From the NCBI RefSeq assembly GCF_007679345.1, contig NZ_VEGH01000001.1, positions 310,001 through 374,000 on the forward strand: a DNA stretch of 64,000 nt. Direction: 5' to 3'. Every line of letters begins with the position of its first letter. Position 1 is the first letter of the stretch. Position numbers and translations under genes: made by a program. This stretch comes from Cellulosimicrobium cellulans. GTDB lineage: Bacteria > Actinomycetota > Actinomycetes > Actinomycetales > Cellulomonadaceae. The notes under the pieces were generated by a model. It was not told where the DNA came from. It made no database searches and saw only the letters and a list, made by a program, of their open reading frames with translations. Below, one piece after another: positions 9,130 to 15,868 of this stretch.

Positions 9130-9171
9130 GAAGGTGAGCCAAACCTAAGTTAGGTACTCCTCAGAAGACAA
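9130..9171 (-). promoter_or_regulatory. hmuT promoter with DtxR/IdeR-type iron box
   Basis: On the minus strand TTGTCT (9166-9171) and TAGGTT (9142-9147) are separated by 18 bases and form a plausible -35/-10 pair for hmuT. Over the -10 lies TTAGGTTTGGCTCACCTTC (9130-9148), which matches the known IdeR/DtxR consensus TTAGGTTAGSCTAACCTAA at 15 of 19 positions by my alignment. Next to it is a perfect palindrome ACCTAA-G-TTAGGT (9143-9155). Iron-dependent repression of the heme operon follows by analogy. Confidence 0.75.
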
Positions 9172-9220
9172 GACGCGGTGTCAGGACGAGCGGATCGCAC
9201 ACGTTCGGGTGACCCGGCCC

Positions 9221-9226
9221 TAGCCT
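9221..9226 (+). promoter_or_regulatory. -10 element (TAGCCT) of a leaderless promoter
   Basis: TAGCCT lies six bases before the ATG at 9233, and no ribosome site is visible. The same TANNNT-to-start spacing recurs upstream of other genes here, which suggests leaderless transcription. Confidence 0.5.
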
Positions 9227-9232
9227 GGGCCG

Positions 9233-9751
9233 ATGGACCGCCGAGCCCGCGCCGACGCCCCCGCGCCCACCCCGGAGGAGCGCGCCGACCGCCTCAAGGA
9301 ACGGGTCTACGTCACGTTCGCGGCGCTGGCCGTCGTCCTCACCCTGCGGTCGCACGGGGACGTCACCGCCGGGGTCGCGGCGACGACCCTGCTCATCACC
9401 GTCGGGGGCACGGTGCTCGCGGTGCTGCTCGCCGACATGGTGTCGCACATCGCCGTGCACGCCGCGCTGCCCAGCCCCGCCGAGGCCCGGCACATGGTGG
9501 CCGTGTGCACCGGGGCGCTCGGCGTGCTGGCGCTGCCGATGGTCTTCGTGGGGGTCGCGGCCACGGGGTCCTGGACCGTCGACGGGGCGCTGCGGGCGTC
9601 GACGATCGCCCTGGTGGCGAGCCTGGGCGTCGTCGGCTGGCTCGCGGTGCGCCGGATCTCGCTGCCGGGGTGGCAGAAGCTGCTCGTGCTGGCCGCCGAG
9701 GTCGCCCTGGGCGTCGCGGTGGTCTCCCTGGAGCTCCTCGCCCACGGCTGA
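9233..9751 (+). CDS. Membrane protein of unknown function, divergent from the heme operon
   Basis: 172 residues. I do not recognise a named family. A charged N-terminus (1-24) precedes about five hydrophobic segments (near 25-40, 47-68, 88-110, 120-140, 148-168). A segment MVSHIAVHA places two histidines near the end of the second helix. It is divergent from hmuT with about 165 bases between the starts, so it may share iron control with that operon, though its own -10 lies well away from the iron box. Nothing else in the sequence fixes its function. Confidence 0.75.
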   Translation: MDRRARADAPAPTPEERADRLKERVYVTFAALAVVLTLRSHGDVTAGVAATTLLITVGGTVLAVLLADMVSHIAVHAALPSPAEARHMVAVCTGALGVLALPMVFVGVAATGSWTVDGALRASTIALVASLGVVGWLAVRRISLPGWQKLLVLAAEVALGVAVVSLELLAHG

Positions 9752-9772
9752 GGTGCGCGGGTCGGGCCGGCG

Positions 9773-10210
9773 TCAGCCGCGGGGGCGGTCGCCCTGGCCC
9801 TCGGCGGCGCGGGCGGCGTCGCGCTCGCGCAGGCGCTGCTCCTCGCGCTTCACCTCGGCCTGCGTGGCGCGCTCGCGGTGCAGCCACTCCGGCGACTCCT
9901 CGACGATCGCGTCGATCTGCTCGGTCGTCAGCGGGTCGGTGAGGCCGTTGCGCGCCAGGCCGGACGTCGAGATGCGCAGCCGCGCGGCGACGACGGAGCG
10001 CGGGTGCGGGCCGTTCTTCCGGAGCTCGGTCAGCCACTCCGGGGGGTTCCGCTGCAGGTCGTCGAGCTGGTCGCGCGACACCGGACCCGCCTGGAACTCC
10101 TCGGGCGTCGCGGGCAGGTAGACCCCGAGCTTGGCGGCGGCCGTGGCCGGCTTCATGGTCTGCGGCGTGCGCGCGCGGCGGGCGGGAGCGGGGGTGGGCT
10201 CGGAGGTCAC
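9773..10210 (-). CDS. DUF5997 family protein
   Basis: 145 residues, small and soluble. The core (about 20-110) contains KLGVYLPATPEEFQAG, NPPEWLTELRKNGPHPR, VVAARLRISTSGLARNG and LTTEQIDAIVEESPEWL, which I recognise as the actinobacterial DUF5997 family. A basic, Glu/Arg-rich C-terminal helix follows. I chose the GTG at 10210; an ATG at 10156 is the alternative and would remove 18 poorly structured residues. It is divergent from the LysR-effector-domain gene, 42 bases apart, a pairing I recall as common in actinobacteria. The function is unknown. Confidence 0.85.
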   Translation of the reverse strand: MTSEPTPAPARRARTPQTMKPATAAAKLGVYLPATPEEFQAGPVSRDQLDDLQRNPPEWLTELRKNGPHPRSVVAARLRISTSGLARNGLTDPLTTEQIDAIVEESPEWLHRERATQAEVKREEQRLRERDAARAAEGQGDRPRG

Positions 10211-10239
10211 CGCACCAGGATACGGACGCGGGGCGCGGC

Positions 10240-10245
10240 TACGCT
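10240..10245 (+). promoter_or_regulatory. -10 element (TACGCT) of a leaderless promoter
   Basis: TACGCT ends seven bases before the ATG at 10253 with no ribosome site between, matching the other leaderless -10 boxes in the window. Confidence 0.5.
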
Positions 10246-10252
10246 GACGCCG

Positions 10253-11128
10253 ATGTCCGAGCCCTCCTCCGCCGAGCCCGCCGAGCCCGCCGAGCCCGCC
10301 GCCCCGCCGCGGTTCCGGCTGCTGCTCGTCCCCGGCGTCGTCCCCGCCTCCTGGGTCCGCACCTGGCGCGAGCGGGTCGCCGACGTCCCGCTCGAGCTGG
10401 TGCACGCGCCCGCCGCCGACGCCGGGGCGGTGCTCGCGCGTGGCGAGGCCGACGCCGCCCTGCTGCGGCTGCCGGTCGACCGGGACGTGCTGTCGGCGAT
10501 CCCGCTGTACGTCGAGACCACCGTCGTCGTGCTGCCGAAGGACCACCTGCTGACCGCCCTCGACGAGGTGGGCGCGGACGACCTGGCCGAGGAGACCCTG
10601 ATCACCCCCGCCGACGACGTGCTGCGCTGGGCCGACGCGCCCGGCGAGCCGTCGCTCCTGCCGACGCCCGCGACGACGGAGGAGGCGGTGGCGCTCGTCG
10701 CGTCGGGGGTCGGGCTGCTGCTCGTGCCGCAGTCGCTCGCCCGGCTGCACCACCGCAAGGACCTCACGTACCGGCCGCTGACCGGCGCACCCGGGTCGCA
10801 GGCGGCGCTCGCCTGGCTCGGCGACCGGGACGGCGACCCGCTCGTCGAGGAGCTGATCGGCATCGTGCGCGGGCGGACCGTGAACAGCTCGCGGGGCCGC
10901 GGTGCCGCGGCGCCCGCGGACGCGGCCACGGGCTCGGCACGGAAGGACGCGAAGGCGGACCGCTCCGGCGGCGCGACCCCCACCGGCAGGGGCCCGAGCG
11001 GCAAGGGCACGGCCGGCAGGGGCGGCGGCGCCCCGGCCCGGGGCGGACGCCCCTCCTTCGGCTCGGGCGGCGGGCGCGGGCGGCCCGGCGGCCGACCCGG
11101 GTCGTCCCGCGGGCGCAAGGGGCGCTGA
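10253..11128 (+). CDS. LysR-type effector-binding domain protein without HTH, with Gly/Arg-rich basic tail
   Basis: 291 residues. Residues about 20-200 look like the C-terminal effector-binding domain of LysR regulators (FRLLLVPGVVPASW, AAVLARGEADAALLRLPVD-like and VASGVGLLLVPQSLARL segments), but there is no winged-helix DNA-binding domain before it. The last 85 residues are a low-complexity tail rich in Gly, Arg, Ser and Lys, as in nucleic-acid-binding RGG-like tails. It is divergent from DUF5997 and followed four bases later by the sirtuin. It may be an effector-sensing partner rather than a regulator; that is inference. Confidence 0.8.
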   Translation: MSEPSSAEPAEPAEPAAPPRFRLLLVPGVVPASWVRTWRERVADVPLELVHAPAADAGAVLARGEADAALLRLPVDRDVLSAIPLYVETTVVVLPKDHLLTALDEVGADDLAEETLITPADDVLRWADAPGEPSLLPTPATTEEAVALVASGVGLLLVPQSLARLHHRKDLTYRPLTGAPGSQAALAWLGDRDGDPLVEELIGIVRGRTVNSSRGRGAAAPADAATGSARKDAKADRSGGATPTGRGPSGKGTAGRGGGAPARGGRPSFGSGGGRGRPGGRPGSSRGRKGR

Positions 11129-11131
11129 GCC

Positions 11132-11872
11132 GTGCACATGCCCGTGCCCGGCCTGCGGGTCACCGTCCTCACCGGCGCCGGCATCTCGACCGGCGCCGGC
11201 ATCCCCGACTTCCGCGGGCCCGACGGCACCTGGACCCGGCACCCCGAGCAGGCGGAGCTGCTCGAGATCGGCCGCCTGGTCGCCGACCCCGACGTCCGAC
11301 GGCGCGGCTGGCAGATGTGGCGCACGCACCCCGCGTGGACGGCGCGTCCGGCCGCGGGGCACCGCGCGCTGGTCGACCTCGCGGGCGCCGGTCGCCTGCA
11401 GGCGCTGCTGACGCAGAACTTCGACGGCCTGCACCAGGCCGCGGGCTCCGACCCCGCCGACGTGGTCGAGCTGCACGGCACCCTGCGCACCACCTCCTGC
11501 CTGGCGTGCGGCGACCGGCAGCCGACCGTCGACGTGCTCGCCCGCCTGGACGCCGAGCCCGATCCGCCGTGCGCGGTGTGCGGCGGCATCCTCAAGCCCG
11601 ACGTCGTCTACTTCGGCGAGCGGCTGCCGGAGCGGGCGCTGGAGCGTGCCGTCGCCGCGGCCACCGACGGGGACGTGCTGCTGGCCGTCGGCACCACGCT
11701 CACGGTGCAGCCGGTCGCGAGCCTGGCGGCCCTCGCCGCCGACTCGGGTGCCGAGGTGGTCATCGTCAACGCCGAGCCGACGCCCTACGACCGGATCGCC
11801 GACCGTGTGGTGCGGGAGCCGATCGAGCAGGCGCTGCCGACGCTCGTCGCGGAGCTGCTCGCCCGGGACTGA
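11132..11872 (+). CDS. NAD-dependent protein deacylase, Sir2 family
   Basis: 246 residues, typical for a bacterial sirtuin. The NAD-binding signature GAGISTGAGIPDFRGP lies at about 15-31, TQNFDGLHQ near 100, the catalytic histidine in ELHGTL near 113, and a zinc site from CLACG near 125 and CAVCGG near 148. Later segments ILKPDVVYFGE and LLAVGTTLTVQPV complete the Rossmann fold. The GTG at 11132 follows the preceding stop by one base, and an ATG at 11138 is an equally good start. It probably forms an operon with the LysR-effector-domain gene. It should remove acyl groups from lysines. Confidence 0.92.
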   Translation: MHMPVPGLRVTVLTGAGISTGAGIPDFRGPDGTWTRHPEQAELLEIGRLVADPDVRRRGWQMWRTHPAWTARPAAGHRALVDLAGAGRLQALLTQNFDGLHQAAGSDPADVVELHGTLRTTSCLACGDRQPTVDVLARLDAEPDPPCAVCGGILKPDVVYFGERLPERALERAVAAATDGDVLLAVGTTLTVQPVASLAALAADSGAEVVIVNAEPTPYDRIADRVVREPIEQALPTLVAELLARD

Positions 11873-11909
11873 CGGCTGCCGTGCGCGGCGGCGTCACCCG
11901 CGCGCCCAC

Positions 11910-11938
11910 TTCCCTGCATAGGACAGATGTCCTATAGT
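11910..11938 (+). promoter_or_regulatory. padR promoter with perfect 18-bp operator
   Basis: TTCCCT (11910-11915) and TATAGT (11933-11938) are 17 bases apart. Between and over them lies the perfect palindrome ATAGGACAGATGTCCTAT (11918-11935). Its position over the -10 region of the PadR gene argues for autorepression. Confidence 0.75.
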
Positions 11939-11968
11939 CCACGTGGAGTATTCAAGAAGGAGCATCAC

Positions 11969-12526
11969 GTGGCAGGAACGCTCACCCCCCTCGCGGTCGC
12001 GGTCCTCGGACTGCTGGTCGAGGGTCCCCTGCACCCCTACGAGATGCACCAGGTGCTCCTGCACCGCGCCACGGACCGCATCGTCAAGGTCCGCCCCGGC
12101 TCGCTCTACCACTCGGTGGACCGGCTGCACCGGGACGGGCTCGTGCGGGCCGTCGGCACCGAGCGCGCCGGCAACCGCCCCGAGCGCACCACCTACGAGA
12201 TCACCCCCGCCGGCCGCGACGCGCTCACCGAGCAGCTCGCCGCGATGATCGCCGCACCGGTCAACGAGTACCCCCGCCTGCCGCTCGCGCTGGCGGAGTC
12301 GCACAACCTGCCGCGGGACACCGTCCTGACCCTCCTGCGCGACCGGCGGACCCGGCTGGCGGCGGAGCTGGAGGACCTGCGCGCGGGAGTCGAGCGGGTC
12401 CGCGCCAAGGACCTCCCGGCCCGCTACTGGATCGACCTGACCTACCAGATCGCGGTGTACGAGACCGAGTCGGCCTGGATCGCCTCCTTCATCGAGGGCA
12501 TCGAGTCCGGCGACATCGCCTGGTGA
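11969..12526 (+). CDS. PadR-family transcriptional regulator
   Basis: 185 residues. An N-terminal PadR winged helix (TPLAVAVLGLLVEGPLHPYE, then VRPGSLYHSVDRLHRDGLV and TTYEITPAGRDALTEQL) occupies about 5-90, and a helical Vir-like C-terminal domain (to about 180) mediates dimerisation. I chose the GTG at 11969 because AAGGAG lies six bases upstream; an ATG at 11927 would start inside the operator palindrome. The downstream MFS efflux gene, 71 bases away on the same strand, is its likely target, a common PadR-transporter pairing in which a drug relieves repression. Confidence 0.92.
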   Translation: MAGTLTPLAVAVLGLLVEGPLHPYEMHQVLLHRATDRIVKVRPGSLYHSVDRLHRDGLVRAVGTERAGNRPERTTYEITPAGRDALTEQLAAMIAAPVNEYPRLPLALAESHNLPRDTVLTLLRDRRTRLAAELEDLRAGVERVRAKDLPARYWIDLTYQIAVYETESAWIASFIEGIESGDIAW

Positions 12527-12597
12527 CCCGGCGCGGCCACCGCCGCGCACCCCATCCACCCGCTCCGCGCGAGCACGCTTCCCTGCGAGGAACTCCC

Positions 12598-14127
12598 ATG
12601 TCCGAGACCACCCGTCCCTGGCCCGCCCTCTGGGCGCTGGTCGTGGGCTTCTTCATGATCCTGGTCGACACCACGATCGTGTCCGTCGCCAACCCGGCCA
12701 TCATGGCCGGGCTCGGCACCGACATCGACGCGGTGATCTGGGTGACCAGCGCCTACCTGCTCACCTACGCCGCCCCGCTGCTCGTCACCGGGCGGCTCGG
12801 CGACCGCTTCGGCCCCAAGCCGGTCTACCTGACCGGCCTGGTGGTGTTCACGCTCGCGTCGCTCGCCTGCGGCCTCGCCGGGTCGATCGGCGTGCTGATC
12901 GCGGCCCGCGCCGTGCAGGGCCTCGGCGCGGCGCTGATGACGCCGCAGACCATGGCCGTCATCACCCGGATGTTCCCGCCGGACTCCCGCGGCAAGGCGA
13001 TGAGCCTGTGGGGCGCCGTCGCCGGCGTCGCGACCCTCGTCGGGCCGATCCTCGGCGGCGTGCTCGTCGACGGGCTCGGCTGGGAGTGGATCTTCTTCGT
13101 CAACGTGCCGGTCGGCGTCGTCGCGTTCGTGCTGGCCTGGCGCCTGGTGCCGCGGCTCGAGACGCACGCGCACCGGTTCGACGTCCTCGGCGTCGTGCTC
13201 AGCGCGCTCGGCATGTTCCTGCTGGTGTTCGGCATCCAGGAGGGCCAGTCCTACGACTGGGGCCTGATCGGCGGCTGGCTGCCGGTGTGGGGCGTCGTCG
13301 GCGCCGGCGTCGTCGTGCTCGCGCTCTTCGTCCTGCACCAGGCGCGCACGACGGACGAGCCGCTGCTGCCGCTCGGCCTGTTCCGCGACCGGAACTTCGC
13401 GCTGGCCAACGGCGCGATCAGCGCCCTGGGCTTCACGGTGACCTCGATGTCGCTCCCGCTGGTCTTCTACTACCAGCTGGTCCTCGGCTTCTCCCCGACC
13501 CGGTCCGCGCTGATGCTCGCGCCGATGGCCGTGATGACCCTGGTGCTGTCGCCGGTGATCGGGCGCCGCGTCGACACCGCGAACCCGCGGAACATCGCCC
13601 TGGTCGGCATGCTGCTCCAGGCGGGCGCGCTGGTGTGGTTCTTCCTCTGGCTGAGCCCGGACCCCGACCAGTGGGCCCGGCTGCTGCTGCCGAGCGCGGT
13701 GCTCGGCGTCGCGAACGCCTGCCTGTGGTCGCCGATCTCCTCGACCGCGACCCGCAACCTGCCGCGCGCGCAGGCCGGGGCCGGGTCGGGCGTGTTCAAC
13801 ACGACCCGGCAGATCGGCTCGGTGCTCGGCTCGGCTGCGATCGCGGCGCTCATCCAGGCGCGCCTGGTGGCCGAGCTCGGCGCGGGCGCCGGGGACTCGA
13901 CGGGCGCGGCCGAGGCGGCGGGCTCGCTGCCGGAGGCGCTGACCGGCGGGTTCTCCGACGCGATGGCGCAGTCGCTGCTGCTCCCGGCGGCGATCGCGCT
14001 GGTCGGCGCGGTGCTGGTCGCGTTCTTCGCCGCCCCGTCCCGTGCCGGCCACGGCGCCCCGCCGGCGACCCCGGCCTCCGCGGCGGCCCCGGACGGCGCC
14101 GCCACCCCGGACCGCGCCACCGCCTGA
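12598..14127 (+). CDS. MFS drug efflux transporter, DHA2 (EmrB/QacA-like) family
   Basis: 509 residues with about 14 hydrophobic segments, as in DHA2 transporters. Family motifs are visible: ILVDTTIVSVANPAIM in helix 1, GRLGDRFGPKPVYLTGL between helices 2 and 3, and a helix-5 motif around GPILGGVLVDGLGWEWIFF. It follows the PadR gene and is preceded by a GAGGAA ribosome site. It probably exports drugs or toxic metabolites by proton antiport. A long palindrome lies just after its stop. Confidence 0.92.
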   Translation: MSETTRPWPALWALVVGFFMILVDTTIVSVANPAIMAGLGTDIDAVIWVTSAYLLTYAAPLLVTGRLGDRFGPKPVYLTGLVVFTLASLACGLAGSIGVLIAARAVQGLGAALMTPQTMAVITRMFPPDSRGKAMSLWGAVAGVATLVGPILGGVLVDGLGWEWIFFVNVPVGVVAFVLAWRLVPRLETHAHRFDVLGVVLSALGMFLLVFGIQEGQSYDWGLIGGWLPVWGVVGAGVVVLALFVLHQARTTDEPLLPLGLFRDRNFALANGAISALGFTVTSMSLPLVFYYQLVLGFSPTRSALMLAPMAVMTLVLSPVIGRRVDTANPRNIALVGMLLQAGALVWFFLWLSPDPDQWARLLLPSAVLGVANACLWSPISSTATRNLPRAQAGAGSGVFNTTRQIGSVLGSAAIAALIQARLVAELGAGAGDSTGAAEAAGSLPEALTGGFSDAMAQSLLLPAAIALVGAVLVAFFAAPSRAGHGAPPATPASAAAPDGAATPDRATA

Positions 14128-14167
14128 CCCCACCCGCGCCCGCCCGCGCAGCGCCGAGGGGGTAGCC

Positions 14168-14210
14168 GACACGTCGAGCGAGCATCCGGCGGATGCTCGC
14201 TCGACGTGTC
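14168..14210. terminator. Perfect 43-bp palindrome between convergent genes (element A, copy 1)
   Basis: The two 21-base arms are exactly complementary around a single central G at 14189; the arms contain ACACGTCGAGCGAGCATCCG and its complement. It lies between the stop of the MFS gene (14127) and the stop of the oppositely oriented CDF gene (14267), so it can act as a bidirectional terminator. A diverged copy occurs at 51062-51108. Confidence 0.7.
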
Positions 14211-14266
14211 CCGTACCCACTCGGCGCGGCGGGCGCCGGCGCGCCCGGGCGGCCCGGGCGCCGGCG

Positions 14267-15301
14267 TCAGCGCGCGTCCGCCCCCGCGCGGCGGTCGTCC
14301 TCGCCTGGGGGCGCCGCGACGCCCGGCAGCATCTCCTCGGGCAGCTCCTCGACCGGCACCACCACGAGGTCCTGCACCTTCCAGTCCAGCGCCGTCGCGG
14401 CCGCCCGCGCCTCGGCGAGCTCCCGCAGCCCGGGTGCCCGGCCCGCGCGCGGGACCACGAACGACTCGACGTGGAACACGTGCCCCTGGTCCCGCACCCG
14501 CGAGCGCGCGTCCTGGACCCAGGGCAGCGCCCGGAGCCGCTCGTCGATCGCCCGGTCGAGCGGGTGCGGCTCGTCGCCGTCGACGGTCGTGGCCCGGGCG
14601 TCCATGAGCGCGCCGGCCGCGACCCGCAGGTTGCCGACGCCGTCGCGCAGGATGCTGACCGAGATGAACAGCGCCGCCGCGGAGTCGGCCCACCACAGGC
14701 CGGCGCCGATGCCGAGGATCCCGACGACCGAGCCGAGCGCCGTCATCCAGTCGGCCTTGTTCATGTCGGCGTCCGCGTAGAGCACCCGGTCGTGCAGCGT
14801 GCGGGCGAGCGGCATCTTGGCCCGCCCGAGCAGCACCGGCGGGATCCCGGTCAGGACCATCGCGCCGATCATCGGCCAGCCGGCCCAGAACACGTGGTCG
14901 CCCAGGTGCATCACGCCGACCGGCGGGTGCTCCGCGGCGAGCAGCCCGCTGCCGGAGTCGACGACCAGGAACGCGCCCATGGTGAGCAGCGCCGCCGCCG
15001 CCACGAGGTGCCCGACCCCGACCGACCGGTGGTACCCGTAGGGGTGCGCGGTGGTCGGCCGGCGCCGCGCGAACCGCACGGCCACCAGGAAGGAGATCGG
15101 CGGGATGAAGGACAGCAGGTCCTCCGTCCACGCCGCCTTCATCGCCTGGGAGCTGCCCATCACCAGGTATACCAGGGTGACGCCGACGACCAGGAACGCG
15201 ATCGTGCCCCAGGCCAGCCGGACGGCCCGGCGCAGGGCCGCCGCCTGCTCCTCCGGCAGCTCCGTGTGACCGAACGTGGCGGTCGTCCCGGGCGCGCTCA
15301 C
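14267..15301 (-). CDS. Cation diffusion facilitator family transporter
   Basis: 344 residues. About six hydrophobic segments (starting near 25) are followed by a cytosolic C-terminal domain of about 100 residues (LDRAIDERLRALPWVQDARSRVR, VFHVESFVVPRAG), as in CDF exporters. The metal-site motif in the fifth helix appears as YADADMNKADW, while the second-helix site reads TEDLLSFIPP, so metal preference cannot be assigned. The GTG start at 15301 overlaps the stop of the upstream lipoprotein gene (GTGA), which makes the two coupled. It probably exports a divalent metal. Confidence 0.88.
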   Translation of the reverse strand: MSAPGTTATFGHTELPEEQAAALRRAVRLAWGTIAFLVVGVTLVYLVMGSSQAMKAAWTEDLLSFIPPISFLVAVRFARRRPTTAHPYGYHRSVGVGHLVAAAALLTMGAFLVVDSGSGLLAAEHPPVGVMHLGDHVFWAGWPMIGAMVLTGIPPVLLGRAKMPLARTLHDRVLYADADMNKADWMTALGSVVGILGIGAGLWWADSAAALFISVSILRDGVGNLRVAAGALMDARATTVDGDEPHPLDRAIDERLRALPWVQDARSRVRDQGHVFHVESFVVPRAGRAPGLRELAEARAAATALDWKVQDLVVVPVEELPEEMLPGVAAPPGEDDRRAGADAR

Positions 15302-15774
15302 GGCAGCACGTCCCGGTGGTTCTCGAGCAGGAACGTCTCCAGCCGGACCAGGAACGCGTTCTCGCCGAGCGGCGCGGCCATCACGTGCGGCTCGGGCGCG
15401 CCGTGCTCGTCGGGCACGGTCGTGTACGGCGTGGTCAGCGCCGCCCGGGCGGACCACGGGGACCGCCCGGTGAAGCCGCCGACGACGAGGTCGAGCTCGC
15501 CCGCCTCCAGGTCGCCGATCAGCCGCTCCTCGCTGCCGACGGTCCAGTCGACGTCGGCGTCGAGCGTCTCCGCGAACTCGGCGACCACCTCGGCCTCCAG
15601 GCCGGACGGCGGTGCGCCCTCCTCGACCACGGTCCACGGCGGGTTCGCCGTGATCCCGACGCGCAGCGCGTCGCCGGTCACCCGCTCGAGCGTGCCGTCG
15701 GGGTCGGCGGGGAACCCGCCGGAGCACCCCGCGAGCAGCGCCGCGGTCAGCAGCAGTCCTGCGGTGCGTCTCAT
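15298..15774 (-). CDS. Miniature solute-binding lipoprotein (SBP_bac_3-like, one lobe short)
   Basis: 158 residues. A lipoprotein signal with lipobox LLAGC is followed by GTLERVTGDALRVGITANPP, GLEAEVVAEFAETL and LIGDLEAGELDLVVGG, which match the first lobe of amino-acid-type binding proteins, and then directly by a terminal helix segment (ENAFLVRLETFLLENH). The central second lobe of the usual 220-residue domain is missing, so it may not bind in the usual clamshell way. The start could also be the GTG at 15801; neither has a clear ribosome site. It is coupled to the CDF exporter, and no ABC permease is nearby. Confidence 0.75.
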   Translation of the reverse strand: MRRTAGLLLTAALLAGCSGGFPADPDGTLERVTGDALRVGITANPPWTVVEEGAPPSGLEAEVVAEFAETLDADVDWTVGSEERLIGDLEAGELDLVVGGFTGRSPWSARAALTTPYTTVPDEHGAPEPHVMAAPLGENAFLVRLETFLLENHRDVLP

Positions 15775-15818
15775 GCGGCCCGAGTGAAGCGCCTTCCGCA
15801 CGTCTCCGCACGTCGGGG

Positions 15819-15868
15819 CCGCGCTCCTCCGGCGGGCCGGAGGAGCGCGGTGACCCCCCGGGGGGTCA
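15819..15868. terminator. Two adjacent perfect palindromes at the end of the large surface-protein gene
   Basis: Arms of 15 bases (15819-15833 and 15836-15850) pair perfectly around a GG, and immediately next to them TGACCCCCCGGGGGGTCA (15851-15868) is a perfect 18-base palindrome. The TGA stop of the surface protein (15866-15868 on the minus strand) lies inside the second palindrome. There is no clear T-tract. It probably ends the 5.2-kb transcript or protects its 3' end. Confidence 0.7.
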
